From Deltaproteobacteria bacterium (GTDB taxonomy: Bacteria; Desulfobacterota; DSM-4660; Desulfatiglandales; B25-G16): a stretch of 48,592 nucleotides of DNA. Below the pieces are notes generated by a model. That model saw only the letters and a list, made by a program, of their open reading frames with translations, was not told where the DNA came from and searched no databases. Each line of letters begins with the position of its first letter. The first letter of the stretch is position 1. Positions 25,082 to 34,426 of the stretch are shown in pieces. The position numbers and the translations under genes were made by a program. Location of the stretch: positions 278,951-327,542 of the forward strand of contig CP070704.1 in assembly GCA_020349945.1 (NCBI GenBank). The letters are read 5' to 3'.

Positions 25082-25774
25082 TCATCTGGACTTCATATGA
25101 GGTAAGCGTATATCCGCTTCTCTGACATAGATTGGGACGAGTTCGCTTAGACTATCTGAGTCCCCTTTCTTAAGTCTCTTTAATCCCAGAATACCTACGG
25201 ATGAGGCCCTAAGGTTCCAGAGGTTTGCAGGGGCTAATAACTTCTTCCTCCCCAGTTGTTGTCTTAAGATCGGACCTTGATTAGGAAGGTCGTTTCCTAT
25301 AAAGATTGTCTCCTTTTCAATTATGGAACTAAGGTCGCTCATCCTGAGACATGTATCTTGTTTAATCCTCGATAAATGGTCCTTAGAACTCCACCTAAAG
25401 AGGGCGGTAAACACGTCTCCTTTCCGTGAAGTTACAAGAGGGCAGATATCTTCCTTTAGGTAAGGGAGCTGGCTGGCTATAGCGAAAAGTGTAGGAATAC
25501 CAATTATTGGTATATTAAGGCATTGAGACAGCCCTTTAACAACAGACAAACCTATTCTAATGCCGGTAAAGCTTCCCGGGCCCAAGGCAACGATTAAGCC
25601 GTCCAGTTTTTCAAGTCCGAGGCCAACCTTACTGAGTAAGTCATCAAGGGAGGGCATCAGATCAGCAAAATGACCTGACCCTGAAGGAAGGATATATTCG
25701 CCTAAAAGGATTTCATCTTCCATTACTGCCAAGCTGTACTGCTTTGTTGAGGTATTGAGGGAAAGGATATTCAA
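25082..25774 (-). CDS. tsaB: tRNA threonylcarbamoyladenosine biosynthesis protein TsaB
   Basis: 230 residues. ASKHA-fold protein: ILSLNTSTKQYSLAVMED at the start, then VALGPGSFTGIRIGLSVVKGL, the family signature, and IPIIGIPTLFAIA. TsaB is the non-catalytic partner that binds TsaD (and TsaE) to make the t6A modification at position 37 of ANN-decoding tRNAs. It ends the rpsB-to-rseP block; the rseP stop is 10 bp upstream. tsaD and tsaE are not in the window. Confidence 0.92.
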   Translation of the reverse strand: MNILSLNTSTKQYSLAVMEDEILLGEYILPSGSGHFADLMPSLDDLLSKVGLGLEKLDGLIVALGPGSFTGIRIGLSVVKGLSQCLNIPIIGIPTLFAIASQLPYLKEDICPLVTSRKGDVFTALFRWSSKDHLSRIKQDTCLRMSDLSSIIEKETIFIGNDLPNQGPILRQQLGRKKLLAPANLWNLRASSVGILGLKRLKKGDSDSLSELVPIYVREADIRLPHMKSR

Positions 25775-25784
25775 GTTCTTAGAC

Positions 25785-26861
25785 TTACTTGGTGATTATT
25801 CTTAACAGATCATTGTAAAAGACAATGGCCATTAATAGGATAAGAAAGAAAAAACCTATCTTCTGGGCCATTTCCCTTTTCTTGATACTGATGGGTTTCC
25901 TTATTGCAATCTCTATCAGAAAGAAAAGGATCATACCGCCATCTAGAACTGGGACTGGAAGGAGATTCAAGATGGCGAGATTGATACTTATAACAGCCAT
26001 AAAGGGAAAAAGGTAACTTAAATTTTCCCTCGCTATTTCCCCTGTTAGCTGCCCGATCATGATAGGCCCACCAAGTGTCTTAAGGGGGATGATGCCCTGA
26101 AATAGTTTTACAATTGTCAGGATAGTTAAGGCTGTCACTTCCCAGGTCTTTTCCCCCCCCTCCCTAATTGCCTGGAAGAGGCCTAATTGTTCCGTCTTTA
26201 TGCTTCCACTAGCCACGATGCCTATTAATGGGGATCTAATCTCCTCGCCAAAGATGTTTTTAACAGTCTCCTCTTCTGGAAAAACAACTGTTGAAGTCCT
26301 TTTATCACCCCGTAGGATTACCATCTTTAGCCCCCTGTCAGGGCTCTTTTCAACGAATTCCTTTATATCATGCCATTTATTGATTTTTGTGCCCTCAATA
26401 TATTCGATAATATCACCTTTCAGTATTCCGGCTTTATGGGCAGGGGAATTGGGTCTTACTTGGCCAACTTCGGCGGTCATGATAGGGTAGCCTGCTAGAA
26501 GGTAAATGCCGCAAAAAAGAAGGAAGGCTAAGAGGAAATTAAAGACAGGGCCGGCAGCTGCAATGGCAATCTTATTCACTACAGGCTGCGTAGAAAAAGA
26601 TCGATGGGCCTCTTCTGGAGTTATTTCCTCATCATCGTTTTCACCCAACAACTTAACGTAGCCACCTAGAGGAAAGGCTGAGATCACGTATTCGGTTTCT
26701 CCTATCTTTTTTCCCATAAGCTTAGGGCCAAAGCCAAGGGAAAATTTAAGCACCATAACATTGAACAATTTGGCTAGGAGAAAATGCCCGAACTCGTGGA
26801 AAGAGATCAAGACACCGAGGACAATGATAAAGGGAATGATGTAATAGAGAACGGTGCTCAT
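25785..26861 (-). CDS. rseP: RIP metalloprotease RseP (site-2 protease)
   Basis: 358 residues. Inner-membrane zinc protease with HEFGH in the first helix (about residue 22), a PDZ domain (SPAHKAGILKGDIIEYIEG) on the periplasmic side, and LNLLPVPVLDGGMILF, which brings the third zinc ligand. It is shorter than the two-PDZ E. coli enzyme (450 residues) and seems to have one PDZ. It cleaves anti-sigma factors or signal-peptide remnants in the membrane. It is in the conserved order cdsA-dxr-rseP. Confidence 0.95.
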   Translation of the reverse strand: MSTVLYYIIPFIIVLGVLISFHEFGHFLLAKLFNVMVLKFSLGFGPKLMGKKIGETEYVISAFPLGGYVKLLGENDDEEITPEEAHRSFSTQPVVNKIAIAAAGPVFNFLLAFLLFCGIYLLAGYPIMTAEVGQVRPNSPAHKAGILKGDIIEYIEGTKINKWHDIKEFVEKSPDRGLKMVILRGDKRTSTVVFPEEETVKNIFGEEIRSPLIGIVASGSIKTEQLGLFQAIREGGEKTWEVTALTILTIVKLFQGIIPLKTLGGPIMIGQLTGEIARENLSYLFPFMAVISINLAILNLLPVPVLDGGMILFFLIEIAIRKPISIKKREMAQKIGFFFLILLMAIVFYNDLLRIITK

Positions 26862-26866
26862 GCGTT

Positions 26867-28057
26867 CTAGTTACCGACGATCCTTTCTAAAATCTCTTTT
26901 GCCCTTGATTGAGCCCATTGATCTGCCTCGATTGCTTGATCGATGCTATTTAGGGGGAAGGTTTCGTGCCTCTCCATGGTTTCTTCGATAAGTTGAGGGA
27001 TCTCCAAAAAACTTATCTTTCCCTCCAAGAAGGCGTTAACAGCTACTTCATTGGCCCCGTTTAACACAGCTGGCATGCTTTCACCTATTTTACCTGCAGC
27101 AAGGGAAAGGTCCAGACATCTGAATTTGTTTTTATCGGGTTTTTCAAAACTCAATTTTCCTATGTCTGAAAGATCTAATGATGGCAGCTCCCCCCTCAGA
27201 TGCCTGGGATAAGAGAGGGCATACGATATTGGTATTCTCATGTCTGGACGGGCAAGCTGTGCGATAATAGAGCCGTCCATATATTCAACCATAGAATGGA
27301 TAATACTTTGCGGATGGAGAAGGATCTCTATCTGATCCATCTCTACATTGAAAAGCCATTTTGCCTCGATTGCCTCCACCCCCTTATTCAGCATAGTTGC
27401 TGAATCTATACTTATTTTCCGACCCATCCTCCATTTCGGATGTTTTAATGCCTCCTCAGGGGTAACCTTGGATAGTCTTTCTAGAGAGAAATCCTTGAAC
27501 GGCCCGCCAGATCCTGTTAGGATAATGCGTTTGAGATCCTCTCTCCTGTGTCCCTGGATAGATTGCTGAATTGCACTGTGTTCGCTGTCAATAGGGAATA
27601 TCTTCCCACCCCCTTTTTTTGACTCCTTCATCAGCAAAGATCCTGCTACTACTAATATCTCTTTGTTGGCTAAGGCAACATCCTTGCCCACAGTTACGGC
27701 TGAAAATGTTGGAAGTAGTCCAGAGGATCCGGTCATTGCTGCTATAGTGATGTCTACATCCGAGAGAGTAGCTATCTCGATATAGCCTTCCGTTCCGTAT
27801 AAAATCTCCGTGTTTGTCCTACTGTTTAGCCTGATTTTCAACTTCTTGGCAAGATCAGGATTGATAACTGCTGCAAAGCGTGGTTTAAACTCCTGTATCT
27901 GACTTAAAAGGAGGTCTATGTTTTTTCCTGCGCCAAGCGCTACAATCCGATATCTGTGTGGGCTGCCCTTAATAACCTTGAGCGAATTAACCCCTATATA
28001 ACCAGTAGAGCCAAGGAGGCATATATTTTTCAAGTCAAGATAGCTCCCTCTTTGCAC
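26867..28057 (-). CDS. dxr: 1-deoxy-D-xylulose-5-phosphate reductoisomerase
   Basis: 396 residues from GTG 28057, which overlaps the cdsA stop by one base (TAGTG). A TTG eight codons later with GAGGGAG upstream is another possible start. The sequence has the NADPH motif GSTGYIGVNSLKVI, then IFPIDSEHSAIQQ, LTGSGGPF, NKGVEAIEAKWLF and HPQSIIHSMVEYMDGSIIAQL, which form the metal and substrate site. It converts DXP to MEP, the first committed step of the non-mevalonate isoprenoid route; uppS nearby uses the products. Confidence 0.96.
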   Translation of the reverse strand: MQRGSYLDLKNICLLGSTGYIGVNSLKVIKGSPHRYRIVALGAGKNIDLLLSQIQEFKPRFAAVINPDLAKKLKIRLNSRTNTEILYGTEGYIEIATLSDVDITIAAMTGSSGLLPTFSAVTVGKDVALANKEILVVAGSLLMKESKKGGGKIFPIDSEHSAIQQSIQGHRREDLKRIILTGSGGPFKDFSLERLSKVTPEEALKHPKWRMGRKISIDSATMLNKGVEAIEAKWLFNVEMDQIEILLHPQSIIHSMVEYMDGSIIAQLARPDMRIPISYALSYPRHLRGELPSLDLSDIGKLSFEKPDKNKFRCLDLSLAAGKIGESMPAVLNGANEVAVNAFLEGKISFLEIPQLIEETMERHETFPLNSIDQAIEADQWAQSRAKEILERIVGN

Positions 28058-28854
28058 TAGTGGGCTAAGTATAAGTATATGTATAGAACTGGGATTGCAA
28101 AAAGCAGACTGTCGATTCTGTCTAGTATACCTCCATGCCCTGGTAGAATCTTACCACTATCCTTTACATTTGACATTCTTTTCAGCATGGACTCCGCTAA
28201 GTCGCCAATCTGTCCGCTGATCCCTATTGCTATACCTAATACCATAATAGATACAATAGATAAAGAAGGAAAGAAGAGGCAAGCAAAGATAGCCGCACTG
28301 ACCACATTTGCCGTTAAGCCCCCTAAGGCACCTTCCCAGGTTTTTCCAGGGCTTATTCGGGTTAGTTTATGTTTTCCGAGAAGCCTTCCGCAATAGAAGG
28401 AACAAGTGTCGCCAGCAAAGATAACAGCTAAGATGAAAAAAACCCACATTTGGCCCTGAGGAAGCGTTGCGATTATCACAAGAAAGGCCAGAGGCAGGCA
28501 GATATAAAAAGGCCCCATAATTATCTGTCCGATATCACCAATTTTCGGGTAATGTTTTGGATAGCTCACTATGAAGGAGACAATAGGGAAGATAACAAAG
28601 AGAGGAAGTATCGATATGTAGAAGGTGCCCTTAACTAAGAGGGAGCAAAAAAGCAAGGCGGTTAAAAGGTAATTAAAGAGGACAGTCTTTTCTGCTGCCT
28701 TGGGTCTCATCATTGAGTAAAATTCATTCAAACCTCGTAGCGCTGCAAACAGGATCAGGATAGTAAACACCCAGGAAGGGGCAAAATAAATGACTCCAAT
28801 TAAGAAAGGGATGCCAACAAGGGCCGCTATTACCCTCTTCATATGTATTGTCAT
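28057..28854 (-). CDS. cdsA: Phosphatidate cytidylyltransferase
   Basis: 265 residues, multi-spanning membrane enzyme. The family signature is in ISPGKTWEGALGG and KRMSNVKDSGKILPGHGGILDRIDSLLFAIP near the C-terminus. It makes CDP-diacylglycerol from phosphatidic acid and CTP, the precursor for PssA. The gene lies 15 bp after uppS and overlaps dxr, in the usual uppS-cdsA-dxr-rseP order. Confidence 0.95.
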   Translation of the reverse strand: MTIHMKRVIAALVGIPFLIGVIYFAPSWVFTILILFAALRGLNEFYSMMRPKAAEKTVLFNYLLTALLFCSLLVKGTFYISILPLFVIFPIVSFIVSYPKHYPKIGDIGQIIMGPFYICLPLAFLVIIATLPQGQMWVFFILAVIFAGDTCSFYCGRLLGKHKLTRISPGKTWEGALGGLTANVVSAAIFACLFFPSLSIVSIMVLGIAIGISGQIGDLAESMLKRMSNVKDSGKILPGHGGILDRIDSLLFAIPVLYIYLYLAH

Positions 28855-28869
28855 TTATTCTGTGTTTTT

Positions 28870-29613
28870 CTATTGCTTTGGGTGAATTATCTGTTCCCCA
28901 GTGTACCCGAAACGTCTTTCCCGTTTCTGGTAATCGAGAAGGGCCTCGAGGTATCTTTCCCTGCGGAAGTCTGGCCAGAGGGTAGGGGTAATAAAGATCT
29001 CTGTGTAAGCTATCTGCCATAGCAGAAAGTTACTTATCCTATATTCCCCACTTGTCCTTATGAGTAGATCTGGATATGGCACATCAGCGGTATAAAGATA
29101 CCTAGATAAACGCTCCTCTGTAATCTGCTTAACGCTTAGTTGACCTTTTTCGATGTCTTTAAGCATATTTTCTACCGCCCTGACAATTTCCTGCCTTCCC
29201 CCATAGCTCAAGGCAAGGATTAGGGTCATCTCTTTATTGTGGGCAGTTTTTTCTATTGTGTGCCAGAGGGTTCTTTGGACCTCTGGCGGAAGTTTTTCTG
29301 TTTGCCCAATACATGCCAGTTTAATCCCCTTATTGAGCATCTCCTTTAGTTCACTCTTAAGAAAGCGGTTTAGGAGGTCCATCAAGGTCTGTACCTCGTA
29401 TTTAGGCCTTTTCCAGTTTTCCTCGCTAAAGGCATAGAGAGTAAGCCATTTTATGCCTAATTCCCGGCTTGTTCTGACAACATCCCTTACTGATTCTATG
29501 CCCTTTTGATGACCTGCAATCCTGTCAAGGCCTTTTTTCTTTGCCCATCGCCCATTACCATCCATGATGATGGCGACATGCCGGGGCAATTTATCTCGGT
29601 TTAATTGTTCCAT
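28870..29613 (-). CDS. uppS: Isoprenyl (undecaprenyl) diphosphate synthase
   Basis: 247 residues, cis-prenyltransferase. It shows HVAIIMDGNGRWAKKKGLDRIAGHQKGIESV (catalytic Asp and phosphate loop), LTLYAFSEENWKRP and PYPDLLIRTSGEYRISNFLLWQIAYTEIFITPTLWPDF. It makes undecaprenyl diphosphate, the lipid carrier for peptidoglycan and surface polysaccharides. Spacing to frr is 62 bp. Confidence 0.96.
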   Translation of the reverse strand: MEQLNRDKLPRHVAIIMDGNGRWAKKKGLDRIAGHQKGIESVRDVVRTSRELGIKWLTLYAFSEENWKRPKYEVQTLMDLLNRFLKSELKEMLNKGIKLACIGQTEKLPPEVQRTLWHTIEKTAHNKEMTLILALSYGGRQEIVRAVENMLKDIEKGQLSVKQITEERLSRYLYTADVPYPDLLIRTSGEYRISNFLLWQIAYTEIFITPTLWPDFRRERYLEALLDYQKRERRFGYTGEQIIHPKQ

Positions 29614-29675
29614 TTGAGGGGCTTAGAGTAAGATTGTGAGGGGGTAACTCGATTATTCTCTAAAGATAGTTAGCG

Positions 29676-30233
29676 TCAAAACTCGAGTATCTCATTCTCT
29701 TTTTCTTTTCTGATTGCATCTGTCTTTACAATGTATTCATCGGTAATTTTTTGTACCTTATCCTGGTATGTATACATCTCGTCTTCTGATATTTCACCTT
29801 CATTTTTTAACTCTCTTAACATCTCATTTGCCTCACGTCGGTGGTTTCTAATGATTATCTTGCTCTCCTCGGCCATTTTTTTGGCCACCTTGGCAAGCTC
29901 TATTCTCCTCTCCTCTGTCAGGGGGGGTATAGAGATCCTAATCAATTTTCCATCACTCATGGGAGTGAGTCCAAGTTCTGATTTCAGTATGCTTTTCTCA
30001 ATGTTCCCTATAATGGATTGATCCCAAGGCTGGATAGTTAAGAGCCTGCTCTCCGGGCTGCTAACAGAGGCTATCTGATTCAAGCGCATCTGGGTTCCGT
30101 AACATTCAACTTTTATCGCGTCCAGTATGGATGTGGATGCCCTTCCAGTTCTCATCTTCTTGAATTCTCGATTGAGGGACTCAACAGTTTTTTCCATTTT
30201 TTGGCGTGTCTCCGATAAGATCTCATCTTTCAT
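29676..30233 (-). CDS. frr: Ribosome recycling factor
   Basis: 185 residues, normal length. The sequence contains the family features ETRQKMEKTVESLNREFKKMRTGRASTSILD, VECYGTQMRLNQIASVSSPESRLLTIQPWD and RISIPPLTEERRIELAK. It splits the post-termination ribosome together with EF-G. The start overlaps the pyrH stop by 11 nt, indicating coupled translation. Confidence 0.97.
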   Translation of the reverse strand: MKDEILSETRQKMEKTVESLNREFKKMRTGRASTSILDAIKVECYGTQMRLNQIASVSSPESRLLTIQPWDQSIIGNIEKSILKSELGLTPMSDGKLIRISIPPLTEERRIELAKVAKKMAEESKIIIRNHRREANEMLRELKNEGEISEDEMYTYQDKVQKITDEYIVKTDAIRKEKENEILEF

Positions 30234-30966
30234 CGCCTTCTCCTGCTACGAGGGTTCCCACTTTATACCCAGAAACAATCTTTTCTATATTCCCCCTTTT
30301 CCCTATATTAAAAACAATAATGGGAATTTGCTGCTCCATAGCCATAGATATGGCAGTCAGGTCAATTATCCTGAGTTTTTCTGTTAACACCCTTTCATAG
30401 CTGATCTTCCTAAATAGTTTGGCGGCTGGGTCTTTTGCTGGATCCCGATCATAAACGCCATCAACCTGAGTAGCCTTAAGAATAACCTCAGCATTAATTT
30501 CAGTAGCCCTTAAGGTGGCTGCAGTGTCTGTGGTGAAGTAAGGGTTCCCGGTGCCCCCTGCAAAGATTACAATCCTTCCCTCATCTAAGTGTCTTAGCGC
30601 TCTTTCCCTTCCATATGGTTCTACCACTCTGTCTATTTCCAGGGCGGTCATAACAGTTGCCGGTGAACAAGCTGCGTTGAGGGTTTCCCTCAAGGCAAGC
30701 GCGTTTATAACCGTGGCCAGCATCCCCATATAATCAGCCGTTACTCTTCCAATACTATATTGGGAGGATTCTACTCCCCTGAAGATATTACCACCACCCA
30801 TTACAATGGCTATCTGTATCCCAAGCTTATGAGCCGAATGGATTTCACCAGCAATATCCTTGAGGGTCGGCAGATTTATGCCACTGTTCCTTTCCCCCAT
30901 CAGGGATTCGCCGCTTAATTTCAATAAGATCTTACTAAAACGCGGGGCTCTAAGGGATGCTGCCAT
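30223..30966 (-). CDS. pyrH: UMP kinase
   Basis: 247 residues, amino-acid kinase fold. Motifs: ILLKLSGESLMGERNSGIN, VMGGGNIFRG, TADYMGMLATVINALALRE, FAGGTGNPYFTTDTAATLRA and KATQVDGVYDRDP. It phosphorylates UMP to UDP, with UTP inhibition known in the family. It lies between tsf and frr as in most bacteria; the gap to tsf is 17 bp. Confidence 0.97.
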   Translation of the reverse strand: MAASLRAPRFSKILLKLSGESLMGERNSGINLPTLKDIAGEIHSAHKLGIQIAIVMGGGNIFRGVESSQYSIGRVTADYMGMLATVINALALRETLNAACSPATVMTALEIDRVVEPYGRERALRHLDEGRIVIFAGGTGNPYFTTDTAATLRATEINAEVILKATQVDGVYDRDPAKDPAAKLFRKISYERVLTEKLRIIDLTAISMAMEQQIPIIVFNIGKRGNIEKIVSGYKVGTLVAGEGDER

Positions 30967-30983
30967 GATTGTTGCTGTATATA

Positions 30984-31592
30984 CTATCGGCTCTCGTGAG
31001 CTTCACCTAACTGGAACCTGACAAATCTCTTTACGATAATGTTTTCACCAGTCTTGGCCTTCAGTTCATTCAGGAGGTCTTGAATAGTGATATCCGGATC
31101 TTTTACATAGGATTGATTCAGGAGACAGACCTCCGAGAAAAATTTCCTTAATCTTCCCTCGACAATCCTTTCCGCTACCTTTTCTCCTTTACCTGAGTTC
31201 ATAGCTTGGGCCCTGTATATCTCTTTCTCTTTTTTGACTATCTCTGGAGGTAGATCTTCAGAAGAGATCGCGATTGGGTTTGTTGCTGCTATGTGCATAG
31301 CCAGATTTTTGGCAAAATTTGTAAAATCTTCTGTCTTGGCGCTGAAATCTGTTTCGCAATTTACCTCCACAAGAACACCAATTTTTCCGCCCATGTGCAC
31401 ATAGGAGTGAATTTGGCCCTCTGAAGTAATCCTGCCTTCTCTTTTTTGGGACTTTGCTATGCCCTTTTTTCTTAATATCTCAATAGCCTTGTTAATATCT
31501 CCGGCTGCCTCCTCAATGACATTCTTGCAATCCATTACGCCCACACCAGTCTTTTCTCTTAGTTCTTTTACCAATTGAGTTGATACCTTCAA
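30984..31592 (-). CDS. tsf: Elongation factor Ts, short form
   Basis: 202 residues from TTG 31592, which follows GAAGGGGG and matches the family start (KVSTQLVKELREKTGVGVMDCKNVI); the open frame extends upstream into rpsB but those residues are not EF-Ts-like. The core contains VEVNCETDFSAKTEDF, the EF-Tu contact. It catalyses GDP release from EF-Tu. The size is close to the short Thermus-type form rather than the ~280-residue E. coli protein. Confidence 0.95.
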   Translation of the reverse strand: MKVSTQLVKELREKTGVGVMDCKNVIEEAAGDINKAIEILRKKGIAKSQKREGRITSEGQIHSYVHMGGKIGVLVEVNCETDFSAKTEDFTNFAKNLAMHIAATNPIAISSEDLPPEIVKKEKEIYRAQAMNSGKGEKVAERIVEGRLRKFFSEVCLLNQSYVKDPDITIQDLLNELKAKTGENIIVKRFVRFQLGEAHESR

Positions 31593-31608
31593 GGTGCCCC
31601 CTTCTTTT

Positions 31609-32481
31609 TTATTCTTCCGGTTGAATTTCCTCCGGGCCTTCAACCTCAGCGGATTTAGCGGCCTTAGGTTTCTTAGGTATTACTATGACTTCAGGTCCTT
31701 CCATTTTCTCTTCGGTTGGTTTCAGTTCTTGGGTGATTTCCTCTAATTCGGCTTCCTTCTTAATCTCAAGCTCTTCCTCTGCCCGCAATTTTTCCTCTCT
31801 CTCCCTATGTCCTTCAATACAGGCATCAGCAATAACGGAGGTTAATAACCTGATGGATCTTATGGCATCATCGTTTCCTGGGATAACGTAATCAATATCT
31901 TCGGGATCCCCGTTTGAATCCACAACGGCAACTATGGGGATACCCAATTTTTTGCCTTCGTTTACGGCGATTTTTTCCTTTTTTGTATCCACAATGAAGA
32001 GCGCAGATGGAAGCTCGTCCATATCTTTAATGCCGCCCAGACTTTTTTCTAACTTTGCCAACTCTTTTTCCATCCTCATCACCTCTTTTTTTGTATAGCG
32101 GCTGAAGCTTCCATCTCTTTTCATCTCTTCGAGTTCTTTTAGTCGATTGATGCTTTTTCTAATGGTTTGAAAATTAGTGAGTGTACCGCCGAGCCATCTG
32201 TTGCAAACGTGAAACATACCGCATCGCTCAGCCTCCTCCACAATTGAATCCTGGGCCTGTTTTTTTGTGCCCACGAAAAGGACGGCCCCATCTTCGGATA
32301 CTGCCTTTGCGATAAAGTTATGGGCATCTTTTAATAATTTAGTTGTAGTTTGCAGGTCTATAATATAGATCCCATTTCTGGCGCCGAAGAGGTAGGGTTT
32401 CATCTTAGGGTTCCATTTTCTGGTCTGATGTCCAAAATGAACTCCTGCCTCTAATAAAAGCTTCATACTAATTTCGTTCAT
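31609..32481 (-). CDS. rpsB: 30S ribosomal protein S2 with acidic C-terminal tail
   Basis: 290 residues from ATG 32481, the codon with proper spacing to AAAGGGAG (the ATG two codons earlier is too close). The S2 signature reads [41 protein letters not shown], with [20 protein letters not shown] and [19 protein letters not shown]. Residues after about 230 form a Glu/Lys-rich tail ([15 protein letters not shown]...), longer than in E. coli. A CTCACT/AGTGAG hairpin (32534-32552) lies in the leader. tsf follows 16 bp later. Confidence 0.97.
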   Translation of the reverse strand: MNEISMKLLLEAGVHFGHQTRKWNPKMKPYLFGARNGIYIIDLQTTTKLLKDAHNFIAKAVSEDGAVLFVGTKKQAQDSIVEEAERCGMFHVCNRWLGGTLTNFQTIRKSINRLKELEEMKRDGSFSRYTKKEVMRMEKELAKLEKSLGGIKDMDELPSALFIVDTKKEKIAVNEGKKLGIPIVAVVDSNGDPEDIDYVIPGNDDAIRSIRLLTSVIADACIEGHREREEKLRAEEELEIKKEAELEEITQELKPTEEKMEGPEVIVIPKKPKAAKSAEVEGPEEIQPEE

Positions 32482-32578
32482 AAACATACTCCCTTTGTCG
32501 TTCTTTTTTACTCTGGCCGGAAAAGGAATCCGACTCACTTCTCTTTAGTGAGCAGATACCATGCCAAAGAGTGTGTTC

Positions 32579-32607
32579 TATTTATCCTTTTTTTATATTA
32601 CTATCAA
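32579..32607 (-). promoter_or_regulatory. Putative rpsB promoter
   Basis: TTGATA (32607-32602), a 17-bp spacer and TAAATA (32584-32579) on the minus strand, within a very A/T-rich stretch. The predicted start near 32572 gives a leader of about 90 nt containing the CTCACT/AGTGAG hairpin at 32534-32552. S2 operons are often autoregulated in the leader; whether this hairpin does so cannot be told. Confidence 0.45.
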
Positions 32608-32670
32608 GGAAAAAAATCCATTTCCTTTTTCGATCTTTTCACCCTTGGGCGTGCAGAGGAGAGGGATCAT

Positions 32671-34128
32671 TTAAAAAGGGGGCCTGTGATGGGAGGTATC
32701 TGATGTCTTTTCCAGCACATTGGCTGCTTGGATGAGGGTCAGTTCATCAAAATAATTGCCCATTATCTGGACCCCAATAGGCAGACCATTGCTGCTCATC
32801 CCATATGGGACGGATATGCATGGAATGCCTGCCAGACTTGGGGATACAGTGAAGATATCGCTCAGGTACATTGTTAAAGGGTCATCGATTTTTTCACCTA
32901 TTTTGAAGGCAGGGGTAGGGGCGACGGGGGTGACTAATACATGACATTTGCTAAAGGCCTGTCTAAAATCGTTTATCATAAGGGTGCGTACCTGTGAGGC
33001 CTTTTTAAAGAATGCATCATAATAACCTTTAGACAGGGCGTAAGTGCCCAGCATGATCCTCCTCATTACCTCAGGGCCGAATCCCTGTGCCCTGGTCATT
33101 GTGTACATGGATTCAAGGTCATCAGTATCTTCAGATCTAAGACCGTACCTCACCCCGTCATACCTGGCAAGATTGGAACTTGCCTCTGAAGGGGCAATTA
33201 TGTAGTAGGTGGCAATTGCGTACTCGGTGTGCGGAAGGGAGACATGGATTAATTCAGCCCCTTGAGAGCCAAGACTTGCAATAGCGCTCTCAACTGTTTC
33301 AATTACCTCTTTATCCGTTCCCTCAATAAAATATTCTTTGGGAATGCCCACCTTGAGGCCTTTTATCCCTTTGTTTAGATTTGCCATATAATGGGGCACA
33401 CTTGTATTTATTGATGTTGAGTCGTGTTGATCAAAACCACAGATTGCTTGAAGTAGCATGGCACAGTCTCTAACATCCTTTGTTATGGGTCCTATCTGGT
33501 CAAGAGAGGAGGCAAATGCTACCAGGCCAAAGCGAGAGACAAGGCCGTAGGTAGGTTTAAGGCCTACCACACCACAATGGGATGCTGGTTGACGAATTGA
33601 GCCTCCTGTATCAGAGCCAAGGGCAGCTATACAGAGGCTGGCTGTAACAGCTGTGGCTGATCCACCGCTGCTACCTCCGGCTACATAATCCCTGTTCCAG
33701 GGGTTTCTCGTGGGTCCAATGAAGGAGTTTTCAGTGGAGGAGCCCATTGCGAACTCGTCCATATTAGTCTTTCCTAAGAATACTGCCCCTTCCTTTCTTA
33801 ATATCTGAATAACCGTGGCATCATAAGGAGGTATATAATTTTTAAGTATCCTTGATCCGCAGGTTGTGGGAGTGTTCACTATGGAGATGTTATCTTTTAC
33901 TGCAAGAGGGATACCTGTCAGAGGACTGATTTGTCCCGTGCCTACTCTCTGATCTGCTTCCTTGGCTTGTTTTCGGGCCCCTTCAGGAGTAATGGTGATA
34001 TATGTATGTAATATGCCATCAAGTTGATCAATCCTCTTTAATAATGATTCGGTAATGTCGAGGGATGAGATTTGTCTCTTTTTCAGTTGTTCATGCAATT
34101 GAGAGATCGTATGTTCAAAGAGCTCCAC
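32671..34128 (-). CDS. gatA: Asp-tRNA(Asn)/Glu-tRNA(Gln) amidotransferase subunit A
   Basis: 485 residues, amidase family. The Ser-cisSer-Lys catalytic site is visible: LAVKDNISI (Lys), VAGGSSGGSATAV and GSDTGGSIRQPASHCG (both Ser). GatA releases ammonia from glutamine or asparagine for amidation of mischarged Glu-tRNA-Gln or Asp-tRNA-Asn in complex with GatB and GatC. gatC ends 1 bp upstream; gatB is not in the window. There is no obvious terminator between it and rpsB. Confidence 0.96.
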   Translation of the reverse strand: MELFEHTISQLHEQLKKRQISSLDITESLLKRIDQLDGILHTYITITPEGARKQAKEADQRVGTGQISPLTGIPLAVKDNISIVNTPTTCGSRILKNYIPPYDATVIQILRKEGAVFLGKTNMDEFAMGSSTENSFIGPTRNPWNRDYVAGGSSGGSATAVTASLCIAALGSDTGGSIRQPASHCGVVGLKPTYGLVSRFGLVAFASSLDQIGPITKDVRDCAMLLQAICGFDQHDSTSINTSVPHYMANLNKGIKGLKVGIPKEYFIEGTDKEVIETVESAIASLGSQGAELIHVSLPHTEYAIATYYIIAPSEASSNLARYDGVRYGLRSEDTDDLESMYTMTRAQGFGPEVMRRIMLGTYALSKGYYDAFFKKASQVRTLMINDFRQAFSKCHVLVTPVAPTPAFKIGEKIDDPLTMYLSDIFTVSPSLAGIPCISVPYGMSSNGLPIGVQIMGNYFDELTLIQAANVLEKTSDTSHHRPPF

Positions 34129-34129
34129 T

Positions 34130-34414
34130 TTAGATTACCTTTGGCACCAAGAAGAAATTCCCATCCTTTTGAGGGGCATTGCCCATTGCCTCTTCCTTTT
34201 TGAGAGAGCCTTCCACAATATCCTCTCTCAAGGCATTTTTTATATGAAGAGCATGGGATGTTGGCTTGATACCACTGGTGTCTACCTTGTTCAGTTTTTC
34301 CATATAATCGAGGACAGTATTGAGCTGTTTCGTAAATAGCAGGAGTTCATCTTCAGTAAGTTTTAATCTGGCAAGCCGTGCTATATATTCTCCTTCTTGG
34401 AGGGGTATCTTCAT
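34130..34414 (-). CDS. gatC: Asp-tRNA(Asn)/Glu-tRNA(Gln) amidotransferase subunit C
   Basis: 94 residues, normal size. Family features: YIARLARLKLTEDELLLFTKQLNTVLDYMEKLNKVDTSGIKPTSHAL and the C-terminal LREDIVEGSLKKEEAMGNAPQKDGNFFLVPKVI. It stabilises the GatA-GatB complex. Its ATG is only 12 bp after the livF stop, so it appears to be read from the transporter operon or from a promoter inside livF. Confidence 0.95.
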   Translation of the reverse strand: MKIPLQEGEYIARLARLKLTEDELLLFTKQLNTVLDYMEKLNKVDTSGIKPTSHALHIKNALREDIVEGSLKKEEAMGNAPQKDGNFFLVPKVI

Positions 34415-34426
34415 GAGGACGAAGCC

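Noticed and set aside
24901..25125. 74-codon plus-strand frame in the tsaB-psd gap
   Set aside because: It runs into the tsaB C-terminus on the other strand and lacks a ribosome site and any family match.
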